Source: Pelomonas sp052436255 (GTDB lineage: Bacteria > Pseudomonadota > Gammaproteobacteria > Burkholderiales > Burkholderiaceae_C). Taken from it: a stretch of DNA of 64,000 bases. Numbering within the stretch: the stretch's first letter is position 1; the number at the start of each line of letters is the position of its first letter. Shown here piece by piece: positions 56,744 through 64,000 of this stretch. The stretch is taken from assembly GCA_052436255.1 (NCBI GenBank), contig JBQVNP010000004.1:41175-105174 (forward strand). Direction: 5' to 3'. The notes under the pieces are model-generated. The model searched no databases. It had not been told where the DNA came from and was given only the letters and a program-made list of their open reading frames with translations. The translations under genes were made by a program, and so were the position numbers.

Positions 56744-58215
56744 GCACGACGCGCCGCTCCCTGCTGACTGCGTTGTTGGCCGGTGGCCTCAGCCCTGAAC
56801 TGATGGCGCTCGGCCTGCCGGGCTTTGCCGCCGATGCGCCGGAGCTGGCACCGCTGCGCGGTTTGAGCGGTGAGAGGCTGGATGCACCGCACGTCGCCAT
56901 CGAAGGCCGCCTCCCGGCAGGGCTCAGCGGTCGGTACTTCCGCAACGGCCCCGGCCTGATGCAACGGGCCGGCAAGCGCTACCGGCACTGGTTCGACGGC
57001 GACGGGTTGCTGCAGGCCTGGGCGCTGCAGGACGGCCGCGTGAGCCACCGCGCCCGCTTCGTGCAGACCGAGAAATTCCGCGCCGAGCAAGAGGCGGGCC
57101 GCTTCCTGCTGCCCGCCTTCGGCACCGCCATTGCGGCCGAGCGCCCGGTGCGCGGGCCGGACAGCGTCAATGTCGCCAACACCAGCGTGCTGCTGCAAGG
57201 CAACTCGCTTTACGCGTTGTGGGAGGGCGGCAGTGCCTACGAGCTGGACCCCGCCACGCTGGCCACCCGTGGCGTCAAGACCTGGTCACCCGAGCTCCGC
57301 GGCATGCCGTTCTCGGCCCACCCGAAGGTGGAAGCGGACGGCACGGTCTGGAACTTCGGCACTGCCAACGGCAGGCTCGCGGTCTACGAAATCGGCGCCG
57401 ACGGGCAGGTGCGCCGCCACGCGGTACTGGACGTGGGCGCACCGGCGATGCTGCATGACTTCGTCGTGTCGCGGCGGTATCTGGTCTTCTTGCTGGCACC
57501 GATCACGATGGACATGGCGGCGGTTCGCGCCGGGGCGTCCATGGTGGGTGCGATGGGCTGGAACCCGGGCGGGTCGACCCGCGTCCTCGTCGTCGACAAG
57601 GCCGACTTCAGCAGGCAGCGCGTCATCGAGATGCCCGCCGCCCTCGTTTTTCACTTCGGCAATGCCTGGGACGATGGCCGCATGCTGCGCCTGGACTATG
57701 TCGAGAGCGTGCCGCTGCCGCAGTTCAACGGTGCCGCCGAGCAGATCATGCGCGGCGAGCGGCCGGCACGCGAGGTGTCCACGCTGCGCGTGTTGGAGAT
57801 CGATCTGCAGACCGGTCGCCTGCGCGTCGCAGCGCGCGACGAGGCCGTCGAGTTCCCGGTGGTCGACGCGCGCGTCGTCGCGCAGCGGTATCGCTTCGTC
57901 TGGTATCCGACGGCTGTTGACACCGGCGCGCGTTGGGGCTTCAACGGGCTGATGCGGTTGAACATTGAGACTGGGGCGCGGGAGCGTTTCAGCTTCGGCG
58001 CTGATACGGTGGTCGAGGAGCATGTGCTGGTGCCGCGGCCCGGCAGCACCAAAGAAGGCGAGGGCTGGCTGGTCGGCATGGGCTACGACGTCAAGCGCCA
58101 GCGCAGCTTCTTGAGCGTCTTCGACGCGATGGCGCTGGCCGTGGGGCCCATCGCGCGCGCCTGGTTGCCCTACTGGGTGCCCTACGGCTTTCACGGCAGG
58201 TTCTACGCAGCCTGA
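56740..58215 (+). CDS. Carotenoid oxygenase family protein, Tat-type signal
   Basis: 491 residues. The N-terminus TTRRSLLTALLAGG fits a twin-arginine export signal, cleaved around FAADA. The family's four iron-binding histidines are visible: His194 (FSAHPKVE), His239 (MLHDFVV), His305 (FHFGNAWDDG) and His485 (GFHGRFYAA). GRYFRNGPGLMQ and HWFDGDGLLQAW are also typical. Members cleave double bonds of carotenoids, stilbenes or lignin-derived compounds with O2; a periplasmic location points away from membrane carotenoids made in the cytoplasm. Substrate unknown. A terminator follows. Confidence 0.88.
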   Translation: MSTTRRSLLTALLAGGLSPELMALGLPGFAADAPELAPLRGLSGERLDAPHVAIEGRLPAGLSGRYFRNGPGLMQRAGKRYRHWFDGDGLLQAWALQDGRVSHRARFVQTEKFRAEQEAGRFLLPAFGTAIAAERPVRGPDSVNVANTSVLLQGNSLYALWEGGSAYELDPATLATRGVKTWSPELRGMPFSAHPKVEADGTVWNFGTANGRLAVYEIGADGQVRRHAVLDVGAPAMLHDFVVSRRYLVFLLAPITMDMAAVRAGASMVGAMGWNPGGSTRVLVVDKADFSRQRVIEMPAALVFHFGNAWDDGRMLRLDYVESVPLPQFNGAAEQIMRGERPAREVSTLRVLEIDLQTGRLRVAARDEAVEFPVVDARVVAQRYRFVWYPTAVDTGARWGFNGLMRLNIETGARERFSFGADTVVEEHVLVPRPGSTKEGEGWLVGMGYDVKRQRSFLSVFDAMALAVGPIARAWLPYWVPYGFHGRFYAA

Positions 58216-58240
58216 AGCGCTGCGACAGGTCGCACCCGCA

Positions 58241-58272
58241 AGCCGCTCAGCAGCCGTGCCGAGCGGCTTTTT
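58241..58272 (+). terminator. Rho-independent terminator after the carotenoid oxygenase gene
   Basis: AGCCGCTC and GAGCGGCT form an 8-bp stem with a 12-base loop, followed by TTTTTCG. It is 25 bp past the stop and separates this gene from the promoter of the PEP-CTERM operon. Confidence 0.85.
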
Positions 58273-58321
58273 CGCATCGGCCGCGGCTCCTGACTAACCC
58301 GCAGAGCAAGGGCACTCGGCA

Positions 58322-58350
58322 TTGACAGGCCGCACCCTTGACCCTATGGT
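58322..58350 (+). promoter_or_regulatory. Sigma-70 promoter of the PEP-CTERM/GH16 operon
   Basis: TTGACA (58322-58327) is a perfect -35 box. Exactly 17 bases later lies TATGGT (58345-58350), a 4-of-6 match to the -10 consensus. The predicted transcription start is near 58357, giving a leader of about 110 nt before the first ATG at 58466. It follows a terminator, as expected for a new unit. Confidence 0.8.
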
Positions 58351-58358
58351 CCGCCGCA

Positions 58359-58387
58359 TGAAAGCGCTTTCAGAAAGCGGTTTCATG
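58359..58387 (+). promoter_or_regulatory. LacI/GalR-type operator overlapping the transcription start
   Basis: TGAAAGCGCTTTCA (58359-58372) is a perfect 14-bp palindrome of the LacI/GalR-family operator form with a central CG. It is followed at once by a second near-palindrome GAAAGCGGTTTC (58373-58384, 10 of 12 positions symmetric). The first begins about two bases after the predicted start site, a classic position for repression by blocking polymerase. No LacI-type regulator gene is in the window. Together with the glucanase gene in the operon, this suggests sugar-responsive control. Confidence 0.8.
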
Positions 58388-58465
58388 ATTGGCGTTCGAC
58401 CTGGCAGGTCGTCGCCGCCCGTTTTTGGATCGATTCCGAACTTCACTGAAAAACAAGGAGACGAC

Positions 58466-59131
58466 ATGTTGAACTTGAAGACCTACACGGCCTTGGCCAC
58501 TCTGTTGCTGGCCGGCGCCGCCGGCGCGGACACGACCAACGGCTTTGCCAATGGCGGATTCGAGACGCCCGGCGGCGCCGTAGCGGCGGGCTGGCTGACG
58601 GCCCCCACCGGCAACCCGGTCATGCCCACCGCCCACGCGCACAGCGGCAGCGCCGCCGTGCTGTTGACCGTGCCCAACGGCTTCGGCGCGTCGACGCTGT
58701 TCCAGGACTCGTTCGCCCACGGCGGCCTGCCCGCATTGACGGCCGCCAACGTCGGCGACACCCCGGTGCTCAGCTTCTGGGTCAAGGGCGATGTCAGCCC
58801 CACCGGCAACATCATGTTCTCGTTGAGCTACATGGGCGACAACGGCAGTCTGTGGAGCAGCGGCAACCGCTTCTTCCAGGACGACATCAACGGTAGCAGC
58901 TGGACGCGGATCAGCTTCCAGGCCGCGGCCATTCCCGCCGACACGAAGTCGCTATTCCTGGAAATCAACACCGCCGTCGGCCCGCTGCTGGATGGTCGCG
59001 TCAATGCCGTCTACCTCGACGACGTGCAGTTCATGCTGACCACCGCCCCTGTCCCCGAGCCCGAGACCTACGCGCTGCTGATCGCCGGCCTCGGCATCGT
59101 GGGCGCCATCGCGCGCCGCCGCCGCGCCTGA
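58466..59131 (+). CDS. PEP-CTERM secreted protein (first gene of the GH16 operon)
   Basis: 221 residues from the ATG at 58466, with AAGGAGACGAC upstream. A signal peptide (MLNLKTYTALATLLLAGAAGA) is followed by a jelly-roll-like domain opening NGFANGGFETPGGAVAAGWL, the usual start of carbohydrate-binding-like PEP-CTERM proteins, with LSFWVKGDVSPTGNIMFSLSY and VNAVYLDDVQF. It ends with the sorting signal VPEPETYALLIAGLGIVGAIARRRRA. Likely cell-surface or biofilm-matrix located. May bind the glucan attacked by the third gene; this is inference. Confidence 0.88.
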   Translation: MLNLKTYTALATLLLAGAAGADTTNGFANGGFETPGGAVAAGWLTAPTGNPVMPTAHAHSGSAAVLLTVPNGFGASTLFQDSFAHGGLPALTAANVGDTPVLSFWVKGDVSPTGNIMFSLSYMGDNGSLWSSGNRFFQDDINGSSWTRISFQAAAIPADTKSLFLEINTAVGPLLDGRVNAVYLDDVQFMLTTAPVPEPETYALLIAGLGIVGAIARRRRA

Positions 59132-59146
59132 AACCGGGAGACCGCC

Positions 59147-59788
59147 ATGACACGCCATACCCACGCCGTCACCAAGATCGCCGCTGTCCTGTTGCTGTGC
59201 GGCTTGACCGCCCATGCCCATGCGTCCGGCACCGTCGTGCTCGACACCTATCAGTCCGACATCAGCTGGCTGGACGGGTGGCCCAACCCGCTGGCCCAGG
59301 GCCAGGACATTGCCATCCCGTTCGCGCTTGCCGATGCCACCTCCATCCAGTCCATCCTGACCTCCATCGAGCGCACCGATGGCAGCGGTGGTGTCACGGT
59401 GGGCATCCTCGCGCGCGGCGGGGCGCTGCCCACCGGCACCACCTGGCTCTACAGCACCCATCTCGCCGACCCCGTTGTCAACACCTGGCTGACCCCCTCG
59501 GGCTGGGCGCTCGACGCCGGGAACTACTGGCTGGTCGCCATGCCCGACAGCGGCTTCATCGGCCAATGGCAAAGCGCCACCAGCGACGCGACGGCCAACT
59601 GGGCCCGCAGCACCAGCACCGGCGCGTGGGTGACGGTTGACTCGCCCTTCATCGGCATGCCCGCCGCCCGCATCACCGTCACCAGCGCCGTGCCCGAGCC
59701 CTCGACCTACGGCCTGATGCTCGCAGGTGGCCTGCTGCTGGCTGCCGCCGCCCGCCGCCGCCCCTTCAACGCCAGCCAGCAAGGATGA
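59147..59788 (+). CDS. PEP-CTERM secreted protein (second gene of the GH16 operon)
   Basis: 213 residues. A signal peptide (MTRHTHAVTKIAAVLLLCGLTAHAHA) leads into a beta-rich domain of about 150 residues (TVVLDTYQSDISWLDGWPNPLAQGQDIAIPFALAD type opening, SIQSILTSIERTDG, WALDAGNYWLVAMPDSGF). It ends with VPEPSTYGLMLAGGLLLAAAARRR. No enzyme motif is recognised. It is 15 bp after the first PEP-CTERM gene, and its stop lies 5 bp before the GH16 start. Confidence 0.85.
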   Translation: MTRHTHAVTKIAAVLLLCGLTAHAHASGTVVLDTYQSDISWLDGWPNPLAQGQDIAIPFALADATSIQSILTSIERTDGSGGVTVGILARGGALPTGTTWLYSTHLADPVVNTWLTPSGWALDAGNYWLVAMPDSGFIGQWQSATSDATANWARSTSTGAWVTVDSPFIGMPAARITVTSAVPEPSTYGLMLAGGLLLAAAARRRPFNASQQG

Positions 59789-59793
59789 TCCCC

Positions 59794-61563
59794 ATGAAGC
59801 CTCAACAATTCGTGCGCGCCGCGACCGGTGGCCTGCTGCTGGCTGCCAGCATCGCGGCCTCGGCCAGCGTCACCAGCCCGGTCATCGGCAAGCTGCTCTG
59901 GTCCGAGGAATTCAACGGCCCCGCGCTGGACACCGCCGTCTGGACCGCCACCACCGGCAACGGCTGCCAGATCGGCCTGTGCGGCTATGGCAACCAGGAG
60001 CTGCAGTACTACAGCCCTAACAACCTCAGCATCACCAACGTGCCCTTCGAGCCGGCCACGCGCGCACTCGCCATCACGGCCAAGCGCGAGACCGTGGGCA
60101 GCAACCAGTTCACCTCCGGCAAGGTCGACACGTCCGGCAAGGTGCAGGTGAAGTACGGCCTGGTCGAAGTCCGCATGGCCACGCCCAAGGTCGGCGTGGG
60201 CCTGTGGCCGGCCGCCTGGATGCTGGGCACCAGCCCGCAAGTCTGGCCGCGCAAGGGCGAGATCGACCTCATGGAAATGGGCGGCCGCCAGCCGGCCGGC
60301 CTGCCGCCGATCTCGCCGGACCAGTTTGTCGGCGCCAACGTCATCACCTTCAACGAGGCGGCCTGCGTGCCCGGCAATGAAAGCTGCGCGGCCTCTACCG
60401 CCTGGCAGACCAAGAACTGGTACACGCCCAGTCGCTCGCTGGCCAACCGGTTCGTCACCTACCGCCTTTACTGGACCGACACGCAGATCCGCTTTAGCGT
60501 GCTCGACAACGGCCGCGAGGTCGACATGTACAAGGCGCCGATCTCCACGGTCGGTTCGCCCGCGCTGCAGGCGCCGTTCTACCTGCTGCTGAACCTGGCC
60601 GTGGGCGGCAACTTCACGCCCGCCGCCACGCCCGAGCAGATCACTGCGCCGCTGCCCGGCACGGCCTACGTCGACTACGTGCGCGTCTACGAACTCGACG
60701 GCAAGGGCGAGGTCAAGCTGGGGCTGGGTATCGAGCCCGAGGTCGGCAGGTTCGGTGTCTTCACCGACAACACGCCCGTGGACAACAAGCAGGTGCCGGG
60801 TGTGTCGTCGGACGTCTACATCTGGAACCAGGGCTCGATGACCGCCGGTGACATCCCGCCGTACGAGGGCACGGGCGTGCTGGCCTTCCGCTACTTCGCG
60901 CCGGGGCAGTGGTTCGGCGGCAGCATCCAGTCGCGCCAGGTGCGCGACATGAGCGGTTTCCGCAATGGCCACATCAAGCTCAAGATCAAGGCGCCGGCCA
61001 ACGTCGCCTTCCGCATCGGCATGCAGGACACCTACACCAACCAGAACGCGGTGACCTTCCCGGCGAACACCACCGCCTACGGCCTGGTGCGCAACGGCGA
61101 ATGGGGCACGGCCACCATCCCCGTGGCCGAGATCGCCGGCCCCAGGATCGCGCTGCAGTCGATGCTGGACATGTTCCAGTTCTTCAGCGTCGACGGTGCC
61201 TTGCCGAACGCACAGTTCCAGATCGCCTTCGACGACATCATTTGGGACTCGGGCGTTGCCGGCACACCGCAGCTCGCGGTCAAGCCGGCCATGGCGAAGG
61301 CGGCATCGGTAGCGGACGAATCGGCCCAGACCGGCGCCAGCACGCTGGAGTTCGCGGCTGCGGCCTCGGGCTGGGTGGATGTCCACTACAGCGTCAACGC
61401 CGGCGAAACGCAGACGGTGCGCATGCGCCAGGACGGCAAGGCCAGCCGTTACACGGCGGGCGGCCTCAAGAAGGGCGACGTCGTCGAGTACCGCTTCACC
61501 GCCTGGGATGCAGCGCGCGGCGTCGCCGTTGATTCAGCACCCAGCAAGGCGGTCATCAAGTAG
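59794..61563 (+). CDS. Secreted GH16 glucanase with carbohydrate-binding modules
   Basis: 589 residues from the ATG at 59794, since AAGGATGATCCCC is spaced for it and not for the ATG at 59785. After a signal peptide come three parts. A GH16 domain (about 32-305) holds GLWPAAWML and the catalytic GEIDLMEMG (Glu156, Asp158, Glu161; ExDxxE as in laminarinases). A galactose-binding-like domain spans about 310-485 (YEGTGVLAFRYFAPGQWFGG, IAFDDIIWDS). The C-terminal beta-sandwich (about 505-589, SGWVDVHYSVNAGETQTVRM, YRFTAWD) resembles beta-1,3-glucan-binding CBM56-type modules. It should degrade a beta-1,3- or mixed-linked glucan outside the cell. No PEP-CTERM tail. Confidence 0.88.
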   Translation: MKPQQFVRAATGGLLLAASIAASASVTSPVIGKLLWSEEFNGPALDTAVWTATTGNGCQIGLCGYGNQELQYYSPNNLSITNVPFEPATRALAITAKRETVGSNQFTSGKVDTSGKVQVKYGLVEVRMATPKVGVGLWPAAWMLGTSPQVWPRKGEIDLMEMGGRQPAGLPPISPDQFVGANVITFNEAACVPGNESCAASTAWQTKNWYTPSRSLANRFVTYRLYWTDTQIRFSVLDNGREVDMYKAPISTVGSPALQAPFYLLLNLAVGGNFTPAATPEQITAPLPGTAYVDYVRVYELDGKGEVKLGLGIEPEVGRFGVFTDNTPVDNKQVPGVSSDVYIWNQGSMTAGDIPPYEGTGVLAFRYFAPGQWFGGSIQSRQVRDMSGFRNGHIKLKIKAPANVAFRIGMQDTYTNQNAVTFPANTTAYGLVRNGEWGTATIPVAEIAGPRIALQSMLDMFQFFSVDGALPNAQFQIAFDDIIWDSGVAGTPQLAVKPAMAKAASVADESAQTGASTLEFAAAASGWVDVHYSVNAGETQTVRMRQDGKASRYTAGGLKKGDVVEYRFTAWDAARGVAVDSAPSKAVIK

Positions 61564-61613
61564 GCCGACGCGATCGGTGCGGCCTGGGCACCGATCCCGG
61601 CAAAATCGGCGGC

Positions 61614-62273
61614 ATGAACCAAGACCAGCTCAAGCAACTCGTCGGCCGCGCCGCCCTTGACTACGTCACACCCGGCCAGATCGTCGGGGTCGGGACCGGC
61701 TCCACGGTCGACTGCTTCATCGACGCCCTGGCCGCCAGCGGCATGGCCGTGGCCGGCGCCGTGTCCAGTTCCGAGCGCTCCACGCGGCGCCTGGCCAAGC
61801 ACGGCATCCGCGTGCTGGAAGCCGCCGAGGTGACCGGCCTGACCGTCTACATCGACGGTGCCGACGAGATCGACGGCCAGGGACACATGATCAAGGGCGG
61901 CGGCGCGGCCTTGACGCGCGAGAAGATCGTCGCCGACCTGGCCGAGCGCTTCGTCTGCATTGCCGACGATTCCAAGCTGGTGCAAGCCTTGGGCAAGTTC
62001 CCGCTGCCGGTCGAGATCATTCCGATGGCCGCCGCCCAGCTGACGCGGCGCTTTGCCAGCATCGGCGGTACCGCCCGGCTGCGCCCGGGTGTGGTCACCG
62101 ACAACGGCGGCCACATCCTCGATGTGACCGGCCTGTCCATCGCCGACCCGTTGGCTTTCGAGACCGAGGTCAACCAATGGCCCGGCGTCGTCACTGTCGG
62201 CGTGTTTGCTCGCCACAAGGCCCAGGTCTGTCTGCTCGGCGGTGCCGGGGGCGTGAGGACGCTGACCTTCTGA
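61614..62273 (+). CDS. rpiA: Ribose-5-phosphate isomerase A
   Basis: 219 residues. It interconverts ribose 5-phosphate and ribulose 5-phosphate. Family motifs are IVGVGTGSTVDCFIDAL, GAVSSSERSTRRLAKHGI, YIDGADEIDGQGHMIKGGGAALTREKIVADLA (catalytic Asp/Glu/Lys region) and FCVIADDSK-like FVCIADDSKLVQALGKFPLPVEIIPMA. Single gene following the GH16 operon by 50 bp and ended by a terminator. Confidence 0.96.
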   Translation: MNQDQLKQLVGRAALDYVTPGQIVGVGTGSTVDCFIDALAASGMAVAGAVSSSERSTRRLAKHGIRVLEAAEVTGLTVYIDGADEIDGQGHMIKGGGAALTREKIVADLAERFVCIADDSKLVQALGKFPLPVEIIPMAAAQLTRRFASIGGTARLRPGVVTDNGGHILDVTGLSIADPLAFETEVNQWPGVVTVGVFARHKAQVCLLGGAGGVRTLTF

Positions 62274-62292
62274 GTGCACTGACCGCAAAGCA

Positions 62293-62320
62293 AAAGAGCC
62301 GGGCGGGACCCGGCTCTTTC
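62293..62320. terminator. Bidirectional rho-independent terminator after rpiA
   Basis: AAAGAGCCGGG and CCCGGCTCTTT form an 11-bp perfect stem with loop CGGGA, in the gap between convergent rpiA and the chemotaxis receptor gene. Flanking A and T bases suit both directions. Confidence 0.88.
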
Positions 62321-62363
62321 ATCGCGACGCAGGCGCGCCCCTTGGAAGGTTGACCGAACCTTC

Positions 62364-63713
62364 CTAGAACGTTTCCCAATCGCCGTCGGCCGCCGGAGCG
62401 GCTGCGGGGGCTGCAGGGGCTGCGGCCCGCGGCGCGGGGGCAGACGCCGGCTCCGCCTTGCGCACCGGAGCGGCCGGCTTGGCGCCGCCACTGCCGCTGC
62501 CGCTGCCGCTACCCGTTGGCTTGGACGCCATGGTGGGCTTGGGTGCTGGCTTCGTGTTCGTGTTGGAGACCGGCTTCGCGACCGGCTTGTGCGCCGCCTT
62601 GGCGCCCCCCGCCCGCGATGCCGAGCCGCCCAGCTTGAACACCGCGATGGCCTCGGCCATGCGGGCCGACTGCTCGCGCAGGCTCTCCGCCGCAGCGGCG
62701 GATTCCTCGACCAGGGCTGCGTTCTGCTGCGTCATCTGGTCGAGCTGCACGACCGAGCCGTTGACCACGCCGATGCCCTCGCTCTGCTCGCGCGCCGCGG
62801 CGCTGATCTCGCCAATGATGTCGGTCACGCGCTGCACGCTGGCGACGATCTCGGTCATCGTGCTGCCGGCCGCCTGCACCTGCTGGGTGCCGGAGTCGAC
62901 GCGCTCGACGCTGGCGCTGATCAGCGTCTTGATTTCCTTGGCCGCGCCGGCCGAGCGCTGTGCCAGCGAGCGCACTTCGGCGGCCACCACCGCGAAGCCG
63001 CGGCCCTGCTCACCGGCCCGGGCCGCTTCCACTGCGGCGTTCAGCGCCAGGATGTTGGTTTGGAAGGCGATGCCGTCGATGGTGCCGATGATGTCGTTGA
63101 TCTTGCGCGAGCTTTGGCTGATTTCCTCCATCGTCGAGACGACCTGCGACACCGCTTCGCCACCGCGCCGGGCCACCGTGGCGGCGGAGCTGGCGAGCTG
63201 GTTGGCGGTCATCGCCGCATCGGCCGTCTGCTTGACGGTGCCGGTCAGCTCGGACATCGAGGACGCCGCGTTCTGCAGGTTGCTGGCCGTCTGCTCGGTG
63301 CGCTGGCTGAGGTCGAAGTTGCCGGTTGCGATCTCGGAGCTGGCCGTGCTGATACTGTCGGCGGCGCTGCGCACGTCGGTGATGATCTTCTGCAGCGCCG
63401 ACTGCGTGTCCTGCAGGGCCGACATCAGGCGGCGCATCTCGCCGCTGCCGCCGCTGCTGATCGGCTGGGTCAGGTCGAAGCGAGCCAGCGCCTCGGCCGC
63501 CTCGGCCGCTTTGGCCAGACCGGAGCCGCCGCCGCCGGAGGTCAACACGGCAGCGATGCCGGCCACCCAGGCCAGTCCGAGGCTGACGCCCAGCCACAGC
63601 TTGGTCGCCCCGGTGTCCGCCAATGCTGAATAGGCCATCAGTCCGCCGATGGTCGTGAGGATCAGCACCAGGCCCAGGGCCAGGGTCAGACGTTGCGCGG
63701 GGCTGTTGGGCAT
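62364..63713 (-). CDS. Methyl-accepting chemotaxis protein without a periplasmic sensor domain
   Basis: 449 residues. Two hydrophobic segments (LTLALGLVLILTTIGGLMAY and LWLGVSLGLAWVAGIAAVL) are separated by only about 12 residues, so there is no normal ligand-binding domain. A HAMP-like linker and a class 36H-type signalling helix pair follow, with the hairpin tip NILALNAAVEAARAGEQGRGFAVVAAEVRSLAQRSAGAAKEIK. The last 85 residues are a flexible Ala/Pro/Lys tail with a GSGSGSGSGG run, ending in DWETF. That matches the CheR/CheB-docking pentapeptide (xWxxF). Likely senses membrane or internal state, or acts as an assistance receptor. Confidence 0.92.
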   Translation of the reverse strand: MPNSPAQRLTLALGLVLILTTIGGLMAYSALADTGATKLWLGVSLGLAWVAGIAAVLTSGGGGSGLAKAAEAAEALARFDLTQPISSGGSGEMRRLMSALQDTQSALQKIITDVRSAADSISTASSEIATGNFDLSQRTEQTASNLQNAASSMSELTGTVKQTADAAMTANQLASSAATVARRGGEAVSQVVSTMEEISQSSRKINDIIGTIDGIAFQTNILALNAAVEAARAGEQGRGFAVVAAEVRSLAQRSAGAAKEIKTLISASVERVDSGTQQVQAAGSTMTEIVASVQRVTDIIGEISAAAREQSEGIGVVNGSVVQLDQMTQQNAALVEESAAAAESLREQSARMAEAIAVFKLGGSASRAGGAKAAHKPVAKPVSNTNTKPAPKPTMASKPTGSGSGSGSGGAKPAAPVRKAEPASAPAPRAAAPAAPAAAPAADGDWETF

Positions 63714-63796
63714 GGCGGTCTCCGTGATTGGGCGCTTCAGGGAAGCCTGAAGTAAACGGGGCAGTTTGCCTCGCCAGGCCGCCTCGCGGGCCGCGA

Positions 63797-64000
63797 TCAG
63801 CCGCCTAAACCGGGATTAGTTGCGCGGCGCGCCCGCCGTAGCGCGAAGCGCAGCGGATCCACCGCATCCAGCAGTTCGGCCTCCAGCGGGCGCGGCGAGC
63901 CCAGCGCCAGCGCCGCCGTGAGCTGGCCGGCCAAGGCCGCCCAGCCGATGCCGCGCGACGCGAAGGCGGTGCAGACGACCAGGCCGGCGCGGCGTGGCTG
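63797..64000 (-). CDS. mnmC: C-terminal end of MnmC (FAD-dependent tRNA-modifying oxidoreductase), partial
   Basis: The frame runs from the window edge to TGA at 63797-63799 (67 residues). The sequence GLVVCTAFASRGIGWAALAG, then LALGSPRPLEAELLDAVDPLRF and ALRRARR, fits the C-terminus of the MnmC(o) domain, where canonical members read SRGLxxAPLxAE and PRPLxxxLLxAVDPxRF. MnmC completes the mnm5s2U modification of tRNA wobble uridine. The rest of the gene is beyond the window. Confidence 0.7.
   Translation of the reverse strand, partial: QPRRAGLVVCTAFASRGIGWAALAGQLTAALALGSPRPLEAELLDAVDPLRFALRRARRATNPGLGG

Noticed and set aside
62491..62510. Short CTGCCG tandem repeat as a possible regulatory or phase-variable tract
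   Set aside because: It is in frame within the chemoreceptor gene and encodes a flexible Gly-Ser linker; length change would not switch the gene off.

Overview
The window is about 64 kb of very GC-rich DNA with strong G/C bias at third codon positions, short gaps and many ATGA or TGATG stop/start overlaps. Gene content points to a betaproteobacterium of the order Burkholderiales, most like the Rubrivivax/Leptothrix/Roseateles group. The signs are the MFS-methyltransferase-dapA-bamC-MBL hydrolase string, parE and parC close together, a BamE/OmlA-like lipoprotein beside pyrD, PEP-CTERM secreted proteins, and a type of dispersed intergenic repeat I associate with this order. The placement rests on family recognition, not on a search. 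I saw no rRNA, tRNA, CRISPR array, prophage or insertion sequence.

Layout. 1-5142: the end of a Met/His-rich protein, a DUF2933 membrane peptide, a diheme cytochrome c lipoprotein, a CadC-type membrane regulator with TPRs, and a DUF6929-like protein. 5559-9050: a thiamine-diphosphate enzyme followed by two short citrate-synthase-fold proteins that have lost the usual catalytic residues. 9038-14023: a TonB-dependent receptor divergent from an ABC-type binding protein and a HAMP histidine kinase. 14056-18424: an OmpR/QseC-type two-component pair divergent from an EptA-like phosphoethanolamine transferase and a PAP2 phosphatase, probably an envelope-modification locus. 18499-25882: a short UvrA paralogue, an SDR dehydrogenase, aconitase and a MATE exporter.

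26039-36440 is a nearly gap-free co-directional run: a nucleoside-type BMP/ABC importer, then cytidine deaminase, purine nucleoside phosphorylase, deoxyribose-phosphate aldolase and thymidine phosphorylase, then trmB, coaBC and dut. Together these import nucleosides, split them to bases and sugar phosphates, and sanitise dUTP. 36468-43911 holds a SlyD-like isomerase, a RoxA-like ribosomal oxygenase, a small alanine-rich lipoprotein, and the leftward MFS / 41-aa membrane protein / methyltransferase / dapA / bamC / MBL operon. 43925-51958 has a secreted amidohydrolase divergent from parE, a histone-deacetylase-like hydrolase, a GNAT acetyltransferase, a lytic transglycosylase and parC.

52151-64000 carries an FxDxF PEP-CTERM protein, a BamE-like lipoprotein and pyrD, the fused remains of a LysR gene and an EamA exporter gene (a deletion scar), aroG, a DUF2141 protein, a carotenoid-oxygenase-family protein, a two-PEP-CTERM plus GH16 glucanase operon behind a clear sigma-70 promoter with a LacI-type operator, rpiA, a chemotaxis receptor ending in a CheR-docking pentapeptide, and the end of mnmC.

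The observations most worth following are the degenerate citrate-synthase-like pair with its ThDP enzyme (7400-9050), a repeated 81-bp module that encodes a 26-aa peptide and ends in a ribosome-binding site plus ATGA (8191 and 56663), a 28-bp imperfect hairpin repeat inside the nucleoside-importer operon (28573-28646), the LacI-type operator at 58359, and the hairpin touching the aroG start.
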